Shown here: positions 1 through 7,459 of the stretch, in pieces
Numbering within the stretch: position 1 is the stretch's first letter
Layout of the letters: the number at the start of each line of letters is the position of its first letter
Position numbers and translations under genes: made by a program
NCBI RefSeq assembly: GCF_049889055.1
Contig: NZ_JBLTWO010000002.1
Span: 496,001 to 560,000, forward strand
Reading direction: 5' to 3'
Length of the DNA: 64,000 nucleotides
Source: Rhizorhabdus sp049889055
GTDB taxonomy: Bacteria > Pseudomonadota > Alphaproteobacteria > Sphingomonadales > Sphingomonadaceae
The notes under the pieces: generated by a model
Told to the model about the DNA's origin: nothing
The model's input: the letters and a program-made list of their open reading frames with translations, nothing else
The model's database searches: none

Positions 1-1
1 C

Positions 2-598
2 GCCAAATTCGGCTTTGGCGAGAAGCTGGCCATCGTCAATGTCGACTTCCAGAACGCCTATACGCGGATAGACCGGTACAAGACCGCCTACGAGACCGAC
101 CCTCGCCAGATCGAATACACCAACAGCATCTCGCGCCTGGCGCGGGACAAGGGCATGCCGGTCATCTGGACGCATGTCGCCTATGCCGAGGACGCAAGCG
201 ATGCCGGCGTCTGGGGCACCCGCACCAACACCCCCGACAGCCTGCAGAACATCAAATATGAATCCGACCGCCACGCCTTCGACGAGCGCTGCGAGATCGA
301 TCCTGCCGACACCATCTACACCAAGCGCATGCCCTCGGCCTTTTTCGAGACGCCGCTGCAGAGCCTGCTGGTGTGGCACAAGGTCGATACGGTGGTGATC
401 ACCGGCGGCTCGACCTCGGGCTGCGTGCGCGCCACCGCCGTCGACAGTCTGAGCCGCGGCTATCGTACGATCGTTCCGATCGAGACCTGCGCCGACAAGC
501 ATGAATCCTATCACTTCGCCAATCTGACCGACCTGCAGCTCAAATATGCCGACGTCGAGCCGGTGCAGACCGTGATCGACTGGCTGGAGGCGCGCTGA
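2..598 (+). CDS. Isochorismatase-like cysteine hydrolase (5' end cut by window)
   Basis: The frame is open from the left edge, so the N-terminus is missing and 198 residues are visible. The fold is that of N-carbamoylsarcosine amidase, ureidoacrylate amidohydrolase and nicotinamidase. The family triad can be seen: Asp at visible residue 15 (VDFQNAY), Lys at 108 (YTKRMPS) and the nucleophile Cys at 141 (GGSTSGCVRATA). The stop shares a base with the ATG of the next gene (TGATG), so it is translationally coupled to two deacetylase-like genes. Hydrolysis of an amide or carbamoyl bond in a small-molecule catabolic pathway is the likely role. The family is clear; the substrate cannot be read from the sequence. 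Confidence 0.85.
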   Translation, partial: AKFGFGEKLAIVNVDFQNAYTRIDRYKTAYETDPRQIEYTNSISRLARDKGMPVIWTHVAYAEDASDAGVWGTRTNTPDSLQNIKYESDRHAFDERCEIDPADTIYTKRMPSAFFETPLQSLLVWHKVDTVVITGGSTSGCVRATAVDSLSRGYRTIVPIETCADKHESYHFANLTDLQLKYADVEPVQTVIDWLEAR

Positions 599-1485
599 TG
601 CAGGAAGGCAGCCCCGACCCCGAGCTGTACGATTTCTCGCCCTATCGCGGGCGCAAGCCGTTCAGCTGGCCGGGCGACAAGAAGGTCGCGGTCTGGGTGT
701 CGCCCAATCTCGAATATTATGAGATCGACCCGCCGAAGAACCCGCACCGCGCGTCCTGGGCCAGGCCGCACCCGGATGTGGTCGGCTATTCCCATCGCGA
801 TTATGCCAACCGGGTCGGACATTGGCGCATGGCCGACGTGATGAGCCGGCACGGCTTTCCCGGCTCGGTCAGCCTGTCGGTCGCCTTGTGCCAGCACCAT
901 CCGGACGTGGTCGCGGATGCCAATGCGCGCGGGTGGGAGTTCTTCAGCCACGGCATCTACAACACCCGCTATTCCTACGGCATGGACGAGGCGCAGGAGC
1001 GCGCGATCATCGAGGACTCGATCCGCACCGTGCGCGACGCGACCGGGCAGACGATCCGCGGCTGGCTCGCCCCCGCCCTCACCCATACGCCGCGCACGCT
1101 CGACCTGATCGCCGAATATGGGCTCGACTACACCTGCGACCTCTATCACGACGACCAGCCCCAGCGCGTGAAGACCGCGAGCGGCGACCTGATCTCGATG
1201 CCCTACAGCCTCGAGGTCAACGACCATTATGGCTTCTTCATCTATAATATGAGCCCGCGCGAATACGCCCGCACGCTGATCCGGCAGTTCGAGCGACTGG
1301 CCGACGAGCCTTCGGGCACCGTCATGTGCATTCCGCTCCACTCCTATCTGATCGGTCAGCCGCACCGCATCGGCGCCTTCGAGGAGGTGCTGCGCCAGAT
1401 CGCCGCCGATGGCCGGGCGTGGATCACCCGCTCGGGCGACATCGCCGACGCATGGCGCGCGGCGCATGGAGGAGCCGACGCATGA
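598..1485 (+). CDS. Polysaccharide deacetylase-like protein, PuuE type (copy 1)
   Basis: The 295-residue product has the NodB-like fold of the PuuE branch: the N-terminal block with KPFSWPGDKKVAVWVSPNLE, a central SVALCQHHPDVV block and the GWEFFSHGIYNTRYSYG segment. In PuuE relatives this fold acts on cyclic ureides such as allantoin rather than on sugars (family knowledge). It is about 30-40% similar by eye to the next gene product and was probably produced by tandem duplication. It overlaps both neighbours (TGATG upstream, ATGA downstream), which places it firmly in one operon with the isochorismatase-like hydrolase. The substrate is unknown; a ureide, hydantoin or amide is an inference from the neighbours. 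Confidence 0.8.
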   Translation: MQEGSPDPELYDFSPYRGRKPFSWPGDKKVAVWVSPNLEYYEIDPPKNPHRASWARPHPDVVGYSHRDYANRVGHWRMADVMSRHGFPGSVSLSVALCQHHPDVVADANARGWEFFSHGIYNTRYSYGMDEAQERAIIEDSIRTVRDATGQTIRGWLAPALTHTPRTLDLIAEYGLDYTCDLYHDDQPQRVKTASGDLISMPYSLEVNDHYGFFIYNMSPREYARTLIRQFERLADEPSGTVMCIPLHSYLIGQPHRIGAFEEVLRQIAADGRAWITRSGDIADAWRAAHGGADA

Positions 1486-2399
1486 GCCTCGATCCCAGCT
1501 ATCTCGACTATCCGCGCCGCCGGCTCGGCTATGATCATGATCTCTATGCCTATTCGGCGATGCCGACGCGCAAGCCGCTGGCCTGGCCGGACGGCAAGGG
1601 CGTGGCGGTCTGGATCGTGGTCAGCCTCGAATGGTTCCCGATCACGCCCTCGGACACGCCCTTCCGCGCGCCGGGGCACATGCAGACGGCCTATCCCGAC
1701 TATCGCCATTATACCGCGCGCGAATATGGCACCCGGATCGGCTTCTACCGGCTGCTCGACGCCTTCGCCAAGGCGGGTGTTCAGGTCTCGGTCGCCGCGA
1801 ACGGCGCCATCGCACGGCGCTATCCTTCGGTCATCCGCGACATCGTCGACGCCGGCCATGAGGTGATCGCCCATTCGACCGACATGAACGGCACGATCGC
1901 CTCCACCCTGCCCGTAGAGGACGAGCGCCGCCTGATCCGCGACAGCATCGCGGCCCTGTCGGATCAGACCGGCACGGCGCCGCGCGGCTGGCATTCGATC
2001 GCCCGTTCGCAAAGCTTCGCCACGCCCGACCTGCTGGTCGAGGCCGGCATCGAATATGGCTGCGACTGGGCCAATGACGACATGCCGTGGAGCTTCGCCA
2101 ACGGGCTGGTCAACCTGCCCCTGAACCATGAATTGTCGGACCGGCAGATCATCAACGTGCAACAGCAGTCGGTCGACAGCTATGCCGAGCAGATGCTCGA
2201 CGCGCAGGCCTGGCTCGCGGCCGAAGCGGCGGACGGCGGCGGCGGGCGGTTGCTGCCGCTGCACCTCACCCCCTATATCATCGGCCTGCCCTATCGGATG
2301 GACGCCTTCGAGCGCCTCCTCGCCGATCTGAAAGCCAGCCCCGCGACATGGTTTGCGCGCGGGTGCGACATCCTCGATTCCTACAGGAGCCAAGCGTGA
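1482..2399 (+). CDS. Polysaccharide deacetylase-like protein, PuuE type (copy 2)
   Basis: The 305-residue paralogue of the preceding gene shares the RKPLAWPDGKGVAVWIVVSL block, the SVAANGAIARRYP block and a VIAHSTDMNG segment where classical deacetylases carry their metal-binding histidines. The ATG at 1482 overlaps the previous stop (ATGA); an upstream in-frame start exists but would run deep into copy 1. The end overlaps the GTG start of the dehydrogenase. The two copies could form a hetero-oligomer or act on successive intermediates, which is inference. The family call is good and the reaction is unknown. Confidence 0.8.
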   Translation: MSLDPSYLDYPRRRLGYDHDLYAYSAMPTRKPLAWPDGKGVAVWIVVSLEWFPITPSDTPFRAPGHMQTAYPDYRHYTAREYGTRIGFYRLLDAFAKAGVQVSVAANGAIARRYPSVIRDIVDAGHEVIAHSTDMNGTIASTLPVEDERRLIRDSIAALSDQTGTAPRGWHSIARSQSFATPDLLVEAGIEYGCDWANDDMPWSFANGLVNLPLNHELSDRQIINVQQQSVDSYAEQMLDAQAWLAAEAADGGGGRLLPLHLTPYIIGLPYRMDAFERLLADLKASPATWFARGCDILDSYRSQA

Positions 2400-3409
2400 A
2401 AGCCTATCAACTCGGTCCGCAGAACGGCCTTGAATCGCTGACCCTTGTCGAGCGCCCCATGCCGGTCGCCGGCCCCGGCGAAGCGGTCCTGAAGGTCCGC
2501 TTCGTCTGTCTCAACAACCGCGACCTCCAGATCCTCGAAGGCCGCTATGGTGCCAGGAAGGCCGAAGACCGCATTCCCTTCTCCGAGGGTCTCGGCGAAG
2601 TCGTCTCGCTCGGCGAAGGCGCGACGGGCATCGCCGTGGGCGACCGCGCCATCCTCGCCCATTTCGTGTCCTGGATCGACGGACCGTTCGAGATGCGCCA
2701 TTTCGGCGCCGACCTCGGCACCATGCTCGACGGCTGGATGGCCGAATATGTCAAGGTTCCCGCCGCCGCACTGGTCAAGGTGCCCGACAGCCTGAGCGAC
2801 GAAGCCGCAGCCCCGCTGGCCGCTGCGACGCTCACCGCCTGGCATGCCGTCGTCGAAGTCGGACAGGTCCGCGCGGGCGACCTCGTCGTGGCGCTGGGCA
2901 CCGGCGGGGTCGCGATGGCCGCGCTGCAGATCGCCAAGGCCAATGGCGCCTTCGCCGCCATCACCTCGTCGAGCGACGCCAAGCTCGATCAGGCGCGCGC
3001 GCTCGGCGCGGATTACACGATCAACTATGCGACGCATCCCGACTGGGCGGCCGAGCTTCAGCGCCAGACCGGCGGACGCGGCGCCGATATCGTGGTCGAG
3101 ACCGGAGGCCAGAACACCCTGCCCCAGTCGATCAACGCCTGCGCGGTCAACGCCCGCATCGTCATCATCGGCGTCACCGGCTCCGACGGGCCGTTGCCCA
3201 ATTATGGCAGCATCATCGGCAAGAACATCACGCTGAAGGGCATCGCCGAAGGCAGCCGCGCGATGCTCGTCCGCCTCGTCCGCGCGATGGAATCGACCGG
3301 CTTCGCACCGGTGATCGACCGGACCTTCGCCTTCGACGAAGCGCTGGAGGCGTGTCGCTACCTCAAGTCGGGTGCGCATCTCGGCAAGGTGCTGATCAAG
3401 GTGGGATAA
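2396..3409 (+). CDS. Medium-chain NAD(P)-dependent alcohol dehydrogenase / quinone-oxidoreductase-like
   Basis: The 337-residue MDR protein starts at GTG 2396, which overlaps the previous stop (GTGA) and follows an AGGAG at 2384-2388. The Rossmann motif is GTGGVAMAALQIA. The usual catalytic-zinc Cys near residue 40 is replaced (LNNRDLQILEG), so zinc-free, quinone-oxidoreductase-like chemistry is more likely than classical zinc ADH activity. It is the last gene of the overlapping four-gene operon and may reduce or oxidise a carbonyl intermediate of the same pathway. The substrate is unknown. Confidence 0.85.
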   Translation: MKAYQLGPQNGLESLTLVERPMPVAGPGEAVLKVRFVCLNNRDLQILEGRYGARKAEDRIPFSEGLGEVVSLGEGATGIAVGDRAILAHFVSWIDGPFEMRHFGADLGTMLDGWMAEYVKVPAAALVKVPDSLSDEAAAPLAAATLTAWHAVVEVGQVRAGDLVVALGTGGVAMAALQIAKANGAFAAITSSSDAKLDQARALGADYTINYATHPDWAAELQRQTGGRGADIVVETGGQNTLPQSINACAVNARIVIIGVTGSDGPLPNYGSIIGKNITLKGIAEGSRAMLVRLVRAMESTGFAPVIDRTFAFDEALEACRYLKSGAHLGKVLIKVG

Positions 3410-3544
3410 GACCATGTGTGCCGGCCGGGGTTCGCTCGGTGCACACGCGGAAAGAGAACATTGCAGAAACGCGATAACGAGCCTATATTAGACGATGGCA
3501 TTCGGCGCGCATTGCGCGTAGCCGCTGACGGGTAAGGGTTCGAA

Positions 3545-4009
3545 ATGGCTGATGCACGCATCGTCGCGAACCGCTTTCTTGAACTCGCAAGGGAACAAGG
3601 GCGGTCGCTGACCCCCATGCAAGTTCTAAAGCTTGTTTATATCGCACATGGCTGGATGCTTGGTTTGAACGGTCGCCCGCTCATCGCACAGCCTGTCGAA
3701 GCCTGGAAGTATGGCCCGGTTGTGCGCGACGTTTATAACGGCGTTCGCAGCTACGGGCGCTCCCCGGTCACTGCCCCAATGTGGGCACCACAAGAAGCGT
3801 TGGACTATTACGAAGACGATATGGTTCAACAGGTTTTCCGAATCTACGGAAACATGGACGGTATTTCGCTGTCCAACATTACGCACATGCCGGAAACGCC
3901 TTGGGCGCAGACTTACCACCAAGGTGAATTTGGCACCGTAATTTCCAACGACCTTATTGGTGCACACTATCAGCGATTGTCGCGTGAACGAAACGGAACC
4001 ACCGCCTGA
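3545..4009 (+). CDS. Panacea-domain (DUF4065, GepA/SocA-like) protein, candidate antitoxin
   Basis: The 154-residue protein carries the Panacea/DUF4065 signature: an N-terminal helix (RIVANRFLELA), LTPMQVLKLVYIAHGWML, then EAWKYGPVVRDVYNGV. Panacea proteins serve as antitoxins against many unrelated partner toxins, which are often small membrane proteins encoded next door (family knowledge). Here the partner frame starts inside this gene and encodes a membrane protein. Codon use is less GC-biased than in neighbouring chromosomal genes, which suggests transfer. The ATG at 3545 follows GGGTAAGGGTTCGAA. The assignment to the domain is strong; the antitoxin role is inferred from context. Confidence 0.85.
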   Translation: MADARIVANRFLELAREQGRSLTPMQVLKLVYIAHGWMLGLNGRPLIAQPVEAWKYGPVVRDVYNGVRSYGRSPVTAPMWAPQEALDYYEDDMVQQVFRIYGNMDGISLSNITHMPETPWAQTYHQGEFGTVISNDLIGAHYQRLSRERNGTTA

Positions 4010-4400
4010 AAAGGGCGGCGTTCCAACGCCGCAAATTCCCGGCCTCCCTCGTGCCGAACAAGCGGCTTCGAACGATAGCGCTTCCATTGAAAAAGCATGG
4101 GCTGAGGCCGAGTTTCTCTCACGCAACGCATCTCCGGAAGAACTGAAGCGCGACGCTGATCGCCGCGAGCACAACCGGAACCAACGCTTTCGCCATCATT
4201 TCGAGCTTATCGCCATTTGCGCGCTATGGGCGGCTGCTCTGGCCATCACAGGCGTTGGTTGCGTGTGGTTGTGGCATATGGCAGCGCCTTCGTGTTGGCG
4301 CTGGTTAGGCGGCGAGGACGTGTCTCACCTTCAAAGCATCATGACCGCCGGACTTTTGGTTGGAGTCATCGGCAATCACTTCAAGAAGCGTATAGGCTGA
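3984..4400 (+). CDS. Small membrane protein next to Panacea gene, candidate toxin/effector
   Basis: The frame overlaps the end of the Panacea gene. GTG 3984 is my best start (138 residues), but TTG 3957 and GTG 3960 are in the same frame and no clear ribosome site decides. The N-terminal half is charged and probably helical (EELKRDADRREHNRNQRF). Two hydrophobic segments follow: one around FELIAICALWAAALAITGVG and a second, SIMTAGLLVGVIGNHF, near the C-terminus. No catalytic motif is recognised. Overlap with a Panacea gene and membrane topology fit a PanT-type membrane toxin, which is a hypothesis. Base composition is lower in GC than in the flanking genes. Confidence 0.65.
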   Translation: MNETEPPPEKGGVPTPQIPGLPRAEQAASNDSASIEKAWAEAEFLSRNASPEELKRDADRREHNRNQRFRHHFELIAICALWAAALAITGVGCVWLWHMAAPSCWRWLGGEDVSHLQSIMTAGLLVGVIGNHFKKRIG

Positions 4401-4424
4401 ATCTTGAACCGTCGAGTGTCCAGC

Positions 4425-4880
4425 ATGGCCAACGACGACGTAGAATCTGATATAGCGCAGATGTTGGCCCGCGAACGAAGACTTCCTATCGAAAGGATTC
4501 AACCATCGTCGCGCTTGCGAGAAGACTTAGGCATGGACGGCGATGACGCAGTTGAATTTTTCGTTAAAGTCAATCAGCGGTTCGGCACAGATTTCTTATC
4601 ACTTCAAGAAAATTGGTCACGACACTTCTCACCGGAAGGCTTGTCTTTATGGAACACAGCTGTTGTTGTGCCATTCGCAGCGGCGGGAGGAGCCACCGGG
4701 GCGGCATTGAATTGGCCGAAATGGGCAGCGATGTTGTTGGCGTTGGCCTTCGTATTCGCGGCATATTGGGGACTGTCAAAGTTGCCGCGTCGCAAATCGG
4801 CCAAGTCTGAATTGGCGATAACGGTCGCCGAACTGATAGAAGCGGTGAAGGCAGGGGCATGGTCGAAGTCATACAACTGA
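4425..4880 (+). CDS. DUF1493 acyl-carrier-like protein with membrane segments
   Basis: The start chosen is ATG 4425 (151 residues); a TTG at 4404 would add seven residues. The first 65 residues resemble DUF1493/acyl carrier folds (SSRLREDLGMDGDDAVEFF). The position where a true carrier protein has the phosphopantetheinylated Ser reads DGDDA, so it is probably not a functional carrier. The C-terminal half has two hydrophobic stretches (TAVVVPFAAAGGATGAALNW and WAAMLLALAFVFAAYWGL) and a basic tail. It lies in the same AT-richer island as the Panacea gene and overlaps the next gene by 22 bases. The function is unknown. Confidence 0.7.
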   Translation: MANDDVESDIAQMLARERRLPIERIQPSSRLREDLGMDGDDAVEFFVKVNQRFGTDFLSLQENWSRHFSPEGLSLWNTAVVVPFAAAGGATGAALNWPKWAAMLLALAFVFAAYWGLSKLPRRKSAKSELAITVAELIEAVKAGAWSKSYN

Positions 4881-5209
4881 TAACAGCCTTTGGGCTTGGC
4901 TCTATCGTGACGGCGTTAATCCAGTCGTGGTTGTCCCAACGCGCTGCCAAAACCGAACGTAGCTTCAAAGAAAAGCAAGCCGCCTATGTCGGTTTGCTAG
5001 AGGCGTATCATCGCGCCGCCGTCGAAGGCACGGACGAAGCTGCAAAGCATTTCGCATATTGGCAAATGCGATGCGAGTTGGTCGGGTCCGCCAACGTTCG
5101 GGACGCCGTTTGCCGGATCGTTGAAACGAACGGCGACCGTCCGGGCCGCGACAAAGCGCACGAAGATATGAAGGAAGCCATGCGCGCCGACTTAGGCGTT
5201 ACGTCGTAA
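4859..5209 (+). CDS. Small membrane-anchored helical protein of the Panacea island
   Basis: The 116-residue product has an N-terminal hydrophobic segment (VIQLITAFGLGSIVTALIQS) followed by a mostly helical, charged cytosolic part (RAAKTERSFKEKQAAYVGLL). It starts at ATG 4859 inside the end of the DUF1493 gene. I recognise no catalytic motif. This type of short protein with one membrane anchor and a cytosolic helix is common in accessory islands (general impression, not a family assignment). Its tight overlap suggests that it works with the preceding membrane proteins. Confidence 0.65.
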   Translation: MVEVIQLITAFGLGSIVTALIQSWLSQRAAKTERSFKEKQAAYVGLLEAYHRAAVEGTDEAAKHFAYWQMRCELVGSANVRDAVCRIVETNGDRPGRDKAHEDMKEAMRADLGVTS

Positions 5210-5298
5210 TCAGCGCCAACCGAAGCCAAACACCTTTGTGGTAGGCTATGTGGTAGTTTTCGGGAAATCCTGAAAAAAACCAATGATTTCAACAGAAT

Positions 5299-5391
5299 TG
5301 GCGGAGACGGAGGGATTCGAACCCTCGGTACCAGATTTACCGGTACGGCGGTTTAGCAAACCGCTGGTTTCAGCCACTCACCCACGTCTCC
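5299..5391 (-). tRNA. tRNA-Ser (anticodon GCT)
   Basis: On the minus strand the 93-base gene begins GGAGACG and ends CGTCTCC-G-CCA, so the acceptor stem pairs perfectly and CCA is encoded. The anticodon loop reads TTTGCTAAA (GCT, reads AGC/AGT). A long variable arm and the GGTTCGAATCC T-arm are typical of class II serine tRNAs. The AT-richer Panacea island lies directly beyond its 3' end, the usual side for tRNA-targeted integration. I found no convincing second copy of the tRNA 3' end on the far side of the island. Confidence 0.95.
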
Positions 5392-5548
5392 GGGTCGGCA
5401 GAGGCCGGGCTATAGCGGGCAGGTGCGGCGGGATCAACAGGCTGTGTCAGCAATTTTTTCGCCAGTAATATTCAGGATGGCGTTCATTGCAGCGACAGCC
5501 AAAAGGCGCTTTAAGACGCACGGCCAAGGCAGTTTTCCGGAGGATGCG

Positions 5549-6334
5549 ATGTTCAGGACGATGACGCTGGGATTCAGCGCGGCAATGGCCTTGGCGGTGT
5601 CGGCGACGGCGCAGGCTCAGGTGCGGACGGTCGACCCGAACCAGGCGAGCGATCTTGCCGCCGTGCCCGCCAGCGAAGCCAATTACGGTACGACCGTCAG
5701 CGCACCCGCAGCGGCGGCAACGCCGGCTGATGCACCCGCCGACGCGCCGGCCCCGACCGACACGGCGACGGCCGCCGACGAAGCCCTGCGGGTGGAGGGC
5801 AGTCCCATGCCCACGTCGACCCGCGCGCAGGCGGTCGAGGCGGTCGAGGGCGGCACCTATGCGCAGGACGACGTGCTGAGCGCGGCCGAGGGCACCTTCG
5901 GCAAGGGCGCGCAGGGCCTCGCCAAGCTGATCGAGAAGATCTTCGCCGAACAGGGCAAGCCCAATGCCTATATTGCGGGCCGGGAAGCCGGCGGCGCAGT
6001 GATCGTCGGCGTCCGCTATGGCTCGGGCACGCTGTTCCACAAGGTCGAGGGGCAGCAGCCGATCTACTGGACCGGCCCGTCGCTCGGCTTCGATCTCGGC
6101 GCCAATGGCGCCAAGAGCTTCGTCCTCGTCTATAATCTGTACGACAGCGCCGACATCTATCAGCGTTTCCCGGCGGTCGAGGGCACGGCCTATGTGATCG
6201 GCGGCTTCACCGCGACCTATCTGCGGCGCGGCGACGTGGTGCTGATCCCCATCCGGCTCGGCGTCGGCTGGCGGCTCGGCGTCAATGTCGGCTATATGAA
6301 TTTCACCAAGAAGTCGAAAATCCTGCCCTTCTAA
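5549..6334 (+). CDS. eipA: EipA-like periplasmic envelope protein (DUF1134)
   Basis: The 261-residue protein starts at ATG 5549 behind a GGAGG site at 5539-5543. It has a Sec signal peptide (AAMALAVSATAQAQ), a low-complexity Ala/Pro/Thr linker to about residue 95, and a DUF1134 domain with VIVGVRYGSGTLFHK, PIYWTGPSLGFDLG and LIPIRLGVGWRLGVNVGY. DUF1134 proteins such as Brucella EipA are small periplasmic beta-barrels needed for envelope integrity (family knowledge). The gene stands alone between tRNA-Ser and a strong hairpin terminator. The domain call is firm; the symbol is given by family resemblance. Confidence 0.85.
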   Translation: MFRTMTLGFSAAMALAVSATAQAQVRTVDPNQASDLAAVPASEANYGTTVSAPAAAATPADAPADAPAPTDTATAADEALRVEGSPMPTSTRAQAVEAVEGGTYAQDDVLSAAEGTFGKGAQGLAKLIEKIFAEQGKPNAYIAGREAGGAVIVGVRYGSGTLFHKVEGQQPIYWTGPSLGFDLGANGAKSFVLVYNLYDSADIYQRFPAVEGTAYVIGGFTATYLRRGDVVLIPIRLGVGWRLGVNVGYMNFTKKSKILPF

Positions 6335-6360
6335 GGAGCACGGCAACGTTCGACAGGCTT

Positions 6361-6400
6361 GCGCCGCCCGGCCACCCGGCCCGGCGGCGCTTCGCTTTTC
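6361..6400. terminator. Hairpin terminator between eipA and pgeF
   Basis: GCGCCGCC at 6361-6368 pairs with GGCGGCGC at 6383-6390, and TTCGCTTTTC follows on the plus strand. It sits between two convergent genes and can serve eipA directly; the stem may also stop the pgeF operon. Confidence 0.65.
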
Positions 6401-7169
6401 AGGGCAGGCCGATCAGCGAGATCTGGCGGCCATAGCCGGGTTCGCCGCGATGCGTCGCACGACGGAAGCTGAAGAAGCGATCCGGCTGCGCATAGGTGTC
6501 CTCGCCGAGCGCGATCACCCGCCCCACCCCGGCCTGCGCCAGGCGATGCGCGACATAGGCCTCGATGTCGAACTGGGCATGGCCCGCGCGGCGACCATCG
6601 GCGAAAAAGCGCTCATTCTCGGGGTCGGCGTCGGCGAACCGCGCGACGAACGCCGCGTCGACCTCATAAGAGGCGCGCGCGATGCACGGGCCGATCGCCG
6701 CGATGATCCTGTCCCGATCGGCGCCGAGCGCGACCATCGCGTCGAGCGTTCGGTCGGTCACGCCGGTGATTGCGCCCTTCCAGCCGGCATGAGCCGCGCC
6801 GACTACCCCGGCTTCTATGTCGGCGAACAGCACCGGCACGCAGTCGGCGGTGAGGATGCCCAGCAGCAGCCCGGGCGTCGCGGTCACCAGCGCATCGGCA
6901 TGCGGACGGGCATCGTCCACAAAGGGCTCGGTCACGGTCACGACGTCGGGCGAATGGACCTGGTGGAGGGTGACGAGCTTATGTCCGGGCGCAACCGCCT
7001 CGACCGCACGGCGGCGATTCTCCATTATGGCATCGCGGTCGTCGTCGGACCCCAGGCCGACATTGAGACCGGCGTGGATGCCCTGCGACACCCCGCCCTC
7101 GCGGCCGAGAAAGCCATGCGGCAAGCCTTCGAGCGCCGAAACGCGAATGGGAACGGGGCGATCGCTCAT
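6399..7169 (-). CDS. pgeF: Peptidoglycan editing factor PgeF (YfiH, multicopper-oxidase-like)
   Basis: The 256-residue protein has the YfiH/DUF152 layout: HGFLGREGGVSQGIHAGLNV near the N-terminus, VTLHQVHSPDVV with the metal-binding His, LLGILTADCVPVLF with the conserved Cys, and GAAHAGWKGAITGV with the second His. The family removes or prevents misincorporated L-Ser in peptidoglycan precursors and has purine-nucleoside activity in some members (family knowledge). Its ATG overlaps the acylphosphatase stop (ATGA), and it is the last gene of an aroC-acylphosphatase-pgeF operon. Confidence 0.9.
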   Translation of the reverse strand: MSDRPVPIRVSALEGLPHGFLGREGGVSQGIHAGLNVGLGSDDDRDAIMENRRRAVEAVAPGHKLVTLHQVHSPDVVTVTEPFVDDARPHADALVTATPGLLLGILTADCVPVLFADIEAGVVGAAHAGWKGAITGVTDRTLDAMVALGADRDRIIAAIGPCIARASYEVDAAFVARFADADPENERFFADGRRAGHAQFDIEAYVAHRLAQAGVGRVIALGEDTYAQPDRFFSFRRATHRGEPGYGRQISLIGLP

Positions 7170-7459
7170 ACGGTCGGCTTCTGCGTGAAGCCGGCGGCGA
7201 CGATACCGGGGGTGCCCTCCACCTCGACGCGGTCGACCCGGCTTGCCGGCGATCCGCTATGGCAGCGCTCGATGAAGGCCTCGACCTTGGCCGGTGCGCC
7301 GCTGACCAGCGCCTCGACCGATCCGTCGAGCCGGTTGCGGACCCAGCCATCGAGGCCGAGTTCGGTCGCCTGCTGAACCGTCCAGGCGCGAAACCAGACG
7401 CCCTGCACCTTGCCGGTGATCCGCACGCGCCGGGCAACCCGGGCTTCGGTTTCGGTCAC
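7166..7459 (-). CDS. Acylphosphatase
   Basis: The 97-residue protein starts at GTG 7459, overlapping the aroC stop by GTGA. The family signature is complete: RITGKVQGVWFRAWTVQQA, which holds the phosphate-binding loop and catalytic Arg, then GLDGWVRNRLDGSVEAL with the catalytic Asn. It hydrolyses acyl phosphates in the cytosol. Its end overlaps the pgeF ATG. Longer upstream in-frame sequence belongs to the shadow of aroC and is not part of this gene. Confidence 0.9.
   Translation of the reverse strand: MTETEARVARRVRITGKVQGVWFRAWTVQQATELGLDGWVRNRLDGSVEALVSGAPAKVEAFIERCHSGSPASRVDRVEVEGTPGIVAAGFTQKPTV

Noticed and set aside
3410..3544. Search for an attachment-site copy of the tRNA-Ser 3' end on the far side of the Panacea island
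   Set aside because: Only TTCGAA near 3540 resembles the tRNA T-arm; this is too short to support an att site.
5230..5285. TTTTCGGG/CCTGAAAA hairpin near the tRNA gene
   Set aside because: The stem needs a wobble pair and the A/T runs are on the wrong side for a terminator of either neighbour.
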